DNA of 26,358 nucleotides, from positions 1 to 26,358 of IMG/VR virus record IMGVR_UViG_3300036814_000206. One strand, given 5' to 3'. Both the position numbers and the translations under genes were made by a program. A model generated the notes under the pieces. It was not told where the DNA came from and made no database searches. It saw nothing but the letters and a program-made list of their open reading frames with translations. Source of the stretch: a virus. Shown here piece by piece: positions 22,175 to 26,358 of the stretch. The first letter of the stretch is position 1. Each line of letters begins with the position of its first letter.

Positions 22175-24967
22175 TTATCTACGTCTGCGCCTTTGTCCTA
22201 ATCTCGGAGATAGAATACTCTCATCATCTCCTGTGTTAAAACTCTTAAACCAGTTAATCCATGACTGATATGGAGTCACTCCACCTCGCTGTTTCTTTTC
22301 TTCTGAAAACTGTGCTGGGGTCGCAGAACCTGCACGATACTTTGGTGTAAATGGTTTTACTGTCGCAGAAATCTGTCCATACTTCCTTTGAGCAGCAGTT
22401 ACAGCTTTAGGTATTCCACCACCAAATACCTTCTGTGTTGCTCTTGGCCCAAGTGCCTGTTTACCTGCTGTCATTACTATATCCGCAGGTTTAATGACTG
22501 GGTTCTTAGATGCTGCTTCTGTTATTGCCGCACCAAGTGTGAGTCCCACGCCAGCGATCCCTAATCCCTTTGACCCTCCCACAAACCATTTGCGGACTGA
22601 AGGATCTATCTTCATCTTATCTACATTTATAAGATCTGCAACCTTACGCATACGCTCTGTTTTTCCCTTTGCCTCAACAGACCCGCCTTGTGAATACTTC
22701 CGTTCAGATGGACGCTCAACAGAACGATACTGTTCTTCTGACATTCCAGCAAACTGCTCTGTTAAATTTGTGCTCTTTCCGGGGGGTTTCTTAGTCAGTC
22801 TGCGATTTCTCTGCTGGCTGGGATCTGCTCCCTCTGCTGGATTTGGATCTCTCTTAAGACCAACATTCTGCTTCTGGACTGTCAAAGCATAATCTGGAAT
22901 TGATGTCTTTCCTGTCTGCTGGGCATAGCCAGCAACTGCCTGAGATACTGATCCCGGCAACTGAGCTTTCACAGGAGCATTCCTCATCTTCTCCCAATCC
23001 CGTGTGATGTTTGTCTCCATCTTGTCAGTCTCTGGAGAGTAACTCACTTCTTTCTTGAGTTGAATCTTGTTTGATTCTGCTCCTGCTTCTGCCGTCTGAT
23101 CTGATACATCATAAGGAAGATTCTCTATGTCAATGCCTTCTGTTAAAAGTCCTTGTCCTGAAATGTATCCAACGAGATTCTTTTTTTGTTGTCTTAATGT
23201 CTTAACTGTTTCTCTCAACTCACCAGAAGTTTTCTTGCTTCCCTTTTTACGGTTGGGAGTCCCATGGACATACGCTTTAATCAGTGCCCTTGCATTCTTC
23301 TCCCTTTTTCGGACATTCCCCATTCCTGTCTCTATCCTCTCCTCAACTCCAAGCCTCAACTTTTGCTTGCTTGCCTCCATCTTGGGATCTAGTTGCTCTG
23401 GAGCATCATAAGAGACTCCTTGGATCTCCTCCTGTACAACTCCACGGATCTGTTGAACCTTAGCATCTGCATCGTATGGAACGTCAGAAGATAAATCTTC
23501 TCCATCATCCAAAGACTCCAAAATGTTTATATCGACTCCAGAAGGATTGACTGTTGACACTTGGTCAAGACGAAGATTGCCCAACTCCTCTGCATGTTTA
23601 AGTCCAGATTGAGGAAGTCCTTCAGTGATTGCACGCTCATAATCCTGTGCAGCAACATTCTCTAATGCAAGTTTTCTGACTGAAGAAGGAAGACTCTTAT
23701 TCATCATCTTCTTTGACAACTGTATTGCCCGTGGATCGTTGCTTTCTGCAAATCTAGCAATTAAACTCCCCGGTCGTTTAACATTGACTTGTCCAGGATT
23801 AACGATCTGCTTTGCTAGTGAAGACTTGCCTCCTCCTCCTCGTCCCAAGAGGACTTCCTCACGACCCTTTGTCCCTCCTTGTGTGTGTCTTGTCTCTTCC
23901 TTAAACTGTTCTCCTGACTGAGTTAATACATCATACTCAAATGGTCTTCCCTTTGTGTCTGGAACCTGCACAACAGAACGTGCGCGCCCAGACTCAATCT
24001 CTCCACCCGGACCTCCTAAAGAACTAATCTTCTGTCTGAGAGGAGTCCCTGTTTCTCCATACTCAGGATCTACATGAGATTCTGTCTGTATTCCTTGTCT
24101 TGCATTTCTCTGGAATTGTGCATACTCTCCTTCTGACATCTGTGTAGTATCATACTCCGAGACATTCTCAAAACCCGGACCAAAATCACTTCCCAAACTC
24201 TCAAAATTAACACCCTTCCGATAACCCTTAAACATCTTTGATGTTCTGTCATCAGGATCTGGAACTGATCTTGGACTGTCATGATCCTCATGGATCTCTT
24301 TTAACAAATCCCGTGATACTTGGCTAATGACTTCTGGAGAAACTCCATACTTTCCTGCAAGTTTCTGGTGTCCTTTTGGATTCTGTGCAAGTTTCAATAT
24401 CTGTGATCTTGCATTTGCTTGGGCACTCTTTCTTGCATCTCCATATCCTGCTGCATCCTTTGGAGGAAGCTGGGAGGTTGCATCTCTGTAGATCTTGGAG
24501 AATTGTCGTTCATACAATCTCTGAATCTCGTTTGCCTTATTCCCCGGCTGCAACTGCTTGCGAGCCTTTCCCTTCATGTCAGGATTGGAAAGTGTGTTCT
24601 GTAAACTGGAATACTCTTGGTCAAGCTGACTTCCCTTGCCCTCCAGAACATTCTCTGCACGGGCTCCTACAGACTCAGATGGACGAATCTCACGATAAGT
24701 AGTAGTCTCCTTTCCTGTCTCTAAATCATATCTCGCTCGGGGCTCTCTCCGTGCTGCTGCCTGTTCTCCTGCAGTTGCACCTTCGTTGCGTATATCCCTC
24801 CTCCGACTTCCTAAGACATTCTCCAATGGCCCACTAGACTGTGTAGTCCGCTTACCTGTCAAGATATGCTTGGTTGCTGGAACCTTGATCTTGGGGTTGG
24901 CTTGGACCCATTTTCCATTAACCAACATCTCTATTGTCCCTGCGTTTGCTTTTCTTAACTGTGCCAT
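22175..24967 (-). CDS. Large hypothetical protein between the terminase subunits (930 aa)
   Basis: The frame is open from 25018, but the ATG at 24967 is preferred. It follows the small terminase stop by one base (TAGTATG) and has GGAGG nine bases upstream. The protein is highly charged, Gly/Gln/Lys/Arg-rich and low in hydrophobic residues, so much is probably disordered. A Walker-A-like EEVLLGRGGGGKSSLAKQI occurs with the P-loop at residues 375-382. A hydrophobic glycine-rich segment (GLGIAGVGLTLGAAITEAA) lies near 796-818, and the end is Arg-rich (RLGQRRRRR). I do not recognise the family. It could be a head-located or ejected protein, or a packaging accessory. Its place between two cooperating terminase genes is odd. 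Confidence 0.8.
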   Translation of the reverse strand: MAQLRKANAGTIEMLVNGKWVQANPKIKVPATKHILTGKRTTQSSGPLENVLGSRRRDIRNEGATAGEQAAARREPRARYDLETGKETTTYREIRPSESVGARAENVLEGKGSQLDQEYSSLQNTLSNPDMKGKARKQLQPGNKANEIQRLYERQFSKIYRDATSQLPPKDAAGYGDARKSAQANARSQILKLAQNPKGHQKLAGKYGVSPEVISQVSRDLLKEIHEDHDSPRSVPDPDDRTSKMFKGYRKGVNFESLGSDFGPGFENVSEYDTTQMSEGEYAQFQRNARQGIQTESHVDPEYGETGTPLRQKISSLGGPGGEIESGRARSVVQVPDTKGRPFEYDVLTQSGEQFKEETRHTQGGTKGREEVLLGRGGGGKSSLAKQIVNPGQVNVKRPGSLIARFAESNDPRAIQLSKKMMNKSLPSSVRKLALENVAAQDYERAITEGLPQSGLKHAEELGNLRLDQVSTVNPSGVDINILESLDDGEDLSSDVPYDADAKVQQIRGVVQEEIQGVSYDAPEQLDPKMEASKQKLRLGVEERIETGMGNVRKREKNARALIKAYVHGTPNRKKGSKKTSGELRETVKTLRQQKKNLVGYISGQGLLTEGIDIENLPYDVSDQTAEAGAESNKIQLKKEVSYSPETDKMETNITRDWEKMRNAPVKAQLPGSVSQAVAGYAQQTGKTSIPDYALTVQKQNVGLKRDPNPAEGADPSQQRNRRLTKKPPGKSTNLTEQFAGMSEEQYRSVERPSERKYSQGGSVEAKGKTERMRKVADLINVDKMKIDPSVRKWFVGGSKGLGIAGVGLTLGAAITEAASKNPVIKPADIVMTAGKQALGPRATQKVFGGGIPKAVTAAQRKYGQISATVKPFTPKYRAGSATPAQFSEEKKQRGGVTPYQSWINWFKSFNTGDDESILSPRLGQRRRRR

Positions 24968-24968
24968 A

Positions 24969-25421
24969 CTATGCCGCCTCCAAACTCGGCCCCGATCCGT
25001 TACGACGCATCCTGACACGCGCTAACATTAGCTTCGCACCATCTGCTCCGACCAAAGAAATTAACTCTGCCTCTAGTTGTTCTGAACTCTTATGTATTCC
25101 ATGATCTCCCTCCAATATCCTGCTGCGCTCCAATAACTCCTTTGCAGCATTTAACTGAACAACCTCACTCTCGCTGCGGTCCATTAACCACTCCATCTTT
25201 GCTAATGCCTTTGGACCGACTCCCTTCAGACGCTCTCGCATCAATGAAGAAATCTCGTCTCGTAACTCATACTTTAATCCGTTTGCTGCAACCCTCAGCT
25301 TCTTCTCGCATCCCTTAAAATATCCTGCCTCCCGTGCACTCTCTAACGCATCTCCACTCTCTATAAACTCCTCCACAAACTTGCGGCGACGATGACTCCT
25401 TAAATGTGATAGCTGCTCCAT
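24969..25421 (-). CDS. Probable terminase small subunit (150 aa)
   Basis: The N-terminus (residues 10-35), RRRKFVEEFIESGDALESAREAGY reading through to the helix end, shows the helix-turn-helix pattern common in small terminase subunits (x-x-FV-x-x-x-x-x-x-G-x-x-x-x-A-x-x-x-AGY). A helical region rich in R, E and L follows, suited to oligomer formation, with a short basic tail. Length is usual for the family. Small terminase recognises the packaging site and feeds DNA to the large subunit. AAGGT lies six bases before the ATG. It is separated from the large subunit by the 930-aa gene, but position and pattern support the call. Confidence 0.82.
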   Translation of the reverse strand: MEQLSHLRSHRRRKFVEEFIESGDALESAREAGYFKGCEKKLRVAANGLKYELRDEISSLMRERLKGVGPKALAKMEWLMDRSESEVVQLNAAKELLERSRILEGDHGIHKSSEQLEAELISLVGADGAKLMLARVRMRRNGSGPSLEAA

Positions 25422-25430
25422 ACTACTACC

Positions 25431-26078
25431 TTATATGCTCCGCTTGTTTGTTAAAATTGCTTTTAATTCCTCCTCAACCTTTTTCTTTGGCTTGTCCCAG
25501 ATCTTAGCATGATCCATCTCCGCAGGTTTAGTAAACCCAATTTCCCCTCCCTCATAAGGAGCAGGATCTATGATTGGAGACCCATACTGCTCTAAACGAT
25601 TGCGGATATGTTTCTGATCCTTCTTATCCAAATACTTAAACAGTGGACTCCTGAACTTGTTAATAGTGCTTGCCTCCCAAGGACGAGACGTTGTTCCCAC
25701 TTGTCCAACACTCTCCTTTGGACGACCTCCACCCCAACTAGGTGCTGATTGTCCCGGCTTTATTGGCTTTTGATCCCATGTCTTTGCAGATGGAAGACCT
25801 AATGCCTCTTCAGGCCCCATCCCCTTTCTACCCCTTAATGCCCAACCGTAATCCCCTAAATGTGTCTTGTCCTTATGAAGCATAGGAGAATCATCACTGT
25901 AACCCCGCTCCTGTGGAAGACCCCTCAAGTCTTTAGGCTCATACTCTGTCTCTCCAAAAGACTCCTTCCAGTCTGCTACTGACTTATAACCAGTTGACTC
26001 TCCTGATAACTTCCCAACCAAAGGAAGCATCGACAAGTATTCCGCTACTTTCTTTGCAAACTTGCTGCGACCCTCCAT
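25431..26078 (-). CDS. Hypothetical protein, first gene of the assembly operon (215 aa)
   Basis: The gene begins MEGRSKFAKKVAEYLSMLPLVGKLSG and is hydrophilic, Gly/Pro/Lys/Asp-rich and probably disordered in the middle (residues 40-130). The helical C-terminus is Lys/Glu-rich (KKKVEEELKAILTNK). It has no signal peptide, membrane helix or catalytic motif that I recognise. GGGAG lies only one base from the ATG, so the start is uncertain; Met17 (26030) is a possible alternative. It precedes the small terminase by nine bases. Its place as the first gene after the promoter candidate could suit an assembly or regulatory accessory, but function is unknown. Confidence 0.7.
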   Translation of the reverse strand: MEGRSKFAKKVAEYLSMLPLVGKLSGESTGYKSVADWKESFGETEYEPKDLRGLPQERGYSDDSPMLHKDKTHLGDYGWALRGRKGMGPEEALGLPSAKTWDQKPIKPGQSAPSWGGGRPKESVGQVGTTSRPWEASTINKFRSPLFKYLDKKDQKHIRNRLEQYGSPIIDPAPYEGGEIGFTKPAEMDHAKIWDKPKKKVEEELKAILTNKRSI

Positions 26079-26106
26079 ACTCCCAATTCCGTTCGTCTGT
26101 GTGTGT

Positions 26107-26136
26107 CCTTGCCTTGGCTTGACTTGCTGCGCTTTG
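26107..26136. repeat. 5-bp periodic repeat in the leader
   Basis: On the plus strand the units CCTTG CCTTG GCTTG ACTTG are followed by CTGCG CTTTG, giving a period of five over 30 bases. On the transcript the core reads CAAG repeated every five bases. It lies 29-58 bases upstream of the first ATG. Confidence 0.6.
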
Positions 26137-26194
26137 CCTAGCCCAGCCCCGCCTGGCGCCGAATTGAGTTAGACCGAAACGACCCGCCTCTATA

Positions 26195-26214
26195 CCACAG
26201 TGGACACCAAGTGG
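26195..26214. promoter_or_regulatory. Tandem small palindromes, possible operator or hairpin
   Basis: CCACAGTGG (26195-26203) and CCAAGTGG (26207-26214) lie three bases apart and share CCA/TGG arms. The outer ACCAC (26194-26198) also pairs with GTGGT (26211-26215). They lie about 40-60 bases downstream of the predicted transcript start, so they could be a repressor site or a small RNA hairpin. This is a weak call. Confidence 0.25.
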
Positions 26215-26261
26215 TTGCAGGAACTCCCGCACAGAGACAGGCCGAAATCAACAACAACTCA

Positions 26262-26290
26262 CTTTTAACACTACTCCCAATCTATGTCAA
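26262..26290 (-). promoter_or_regulatory. Sigma70-type promoter candidate for the assembly operon
   Basis: On the minus strand a perfect -35 box TTGACA (26285-26290) is followed by exactly 17 bases and TAAAAG (26262-26267, four of six matches to TATAAT) with an extended-minus-10 TG two bases upstream (TGTTAAAAG). It points toward all 23 genes. It implies use of host RNA polymerase, although a phage polymerase elsewhere in the genome cannot be excluded. Confidence 0.6.
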
Positions 26291-26358
26291 TCACCAATAG
26301 ACTTTATGTGGCACTATGTGTGAACACTTGTGGGGGCCCCGTATAGGGGGAGGGGACT

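Larger units (their letters stand above)
26079..26358 (-). promoter_or_regulatory. Non-coding leader upstream of the assembly operon
   Basis: I see no convincing gene in these 280 bases on either strand. From right to left the stretch holds GGGGCCCC followed by CCCC-GTATA-GGGG at 26333-26349, a sigma70-type promoter candidate (26262-26290), two small CCA/TGG palindromes (26195-26214), a GC-rich stretch and a 5-bp periodic repeat (26107-26136). The leader between the predicted transcript start (about 26255) and the first ATG is about 175 bases, long for a phage operon. Confidence 0.5.

Noticed and set aside
25984-26232. Frame of 82 aa on the minus strand across the leader
   Set aside because: It begins with GTG, has no clear SD, overlaps the first operon gene by 95 bases in another frame, and its sequence has no domain-like pattern.
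26337-26354. T7-promoter-like CGTATAGGGGGAGG on the plus strand
   Set aside because: It lacks the conserved upstream CACT part, points away from the assembly genes, and the only similar site (near 11347, also plus strand) is inside a gene.
1-26358. Diversity-generating retroelement, CRISPR array, tRNA, integrase or attachment sites
   Set aside because: No reverse transcriptase, no spaced direct repeats of CRISPR type, no cloverleaf-like sequence and no recombinase motif were seen on reading both strands.

Overview
The window looks like the virion-assembly half of a tailed phage with a short, T7-like tail (podovirus morphology). All 23 genes I can support lie on the minus strand, nearly end to end, with start/stop overlaps and Shine-Dalgarno (SD) sequences, and no plus-strand gene is convincing. 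A 121-aa protein (565-930) of a type common in cyanophages and other marine phages, together with marine-style tail-fibre modules, suggests an aquatic bacterial host. I cannot name the host from the sequence. No replication, lysis, integration, tRNA, CRISPR or toxin genes are visible, so this is part of a larger genome.

Layout in transcription order (right to left). (1) 26358-26079: leader with a sigma70-type promoter candidate reading leftward, tandem small palindromes and a 5-bp periodic repeat. (2) 26078-20278, packaging block: an unknown 215-aa protein, small terminase, an unusual 930-aa protein set between the two terminase subunits, large terminase, and a possible acetyltransferase-like protein. 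(3) 20226-15334, head block: small acidic/basic protein, portal, a Bbp19-like small protein, scaffold, a structured 150-base leader, major capsid protein, a possible decoration protein, a GC-rich hairpin, and a 51-aa gene that overlaps the tail gene. (4) 15353-12154, tail tube: tubular proteins A (gp11-like) and B (gp12-like). (5) 12147-4751, internal/ejection proteins: a gp14-like protein, an 1135-aa gp15-position protein, and two genes (306 and 780 aa) joined by an ATGA overlap in the gp16 position. (6) 4750-1, adsorption block: a 752-aa tail fibre with a gp17-like N-terminus, followed by four small or glycine-rich distal proteins. The last of these runs off the left edge.

The genes form one assembly line. 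The terminase pumps DNA through the portal into a shell built by capsid and scaffold. Tubular proteins A and B close the portal and carry the fibres. The internal proteins presumably form the core that is ejected into the cell, and the fibre plus glycine-rich proteins recognise the host surface. From capsid to fibre the order matches T7, but the terminase genes sit at the front rather than at the end. The least familiar parts are the 930-aa protein between the terminase subunits (with a Walker-A-like motif), the split gp16-position protein, and the non-coding elements in the leader and around the capsid genes.
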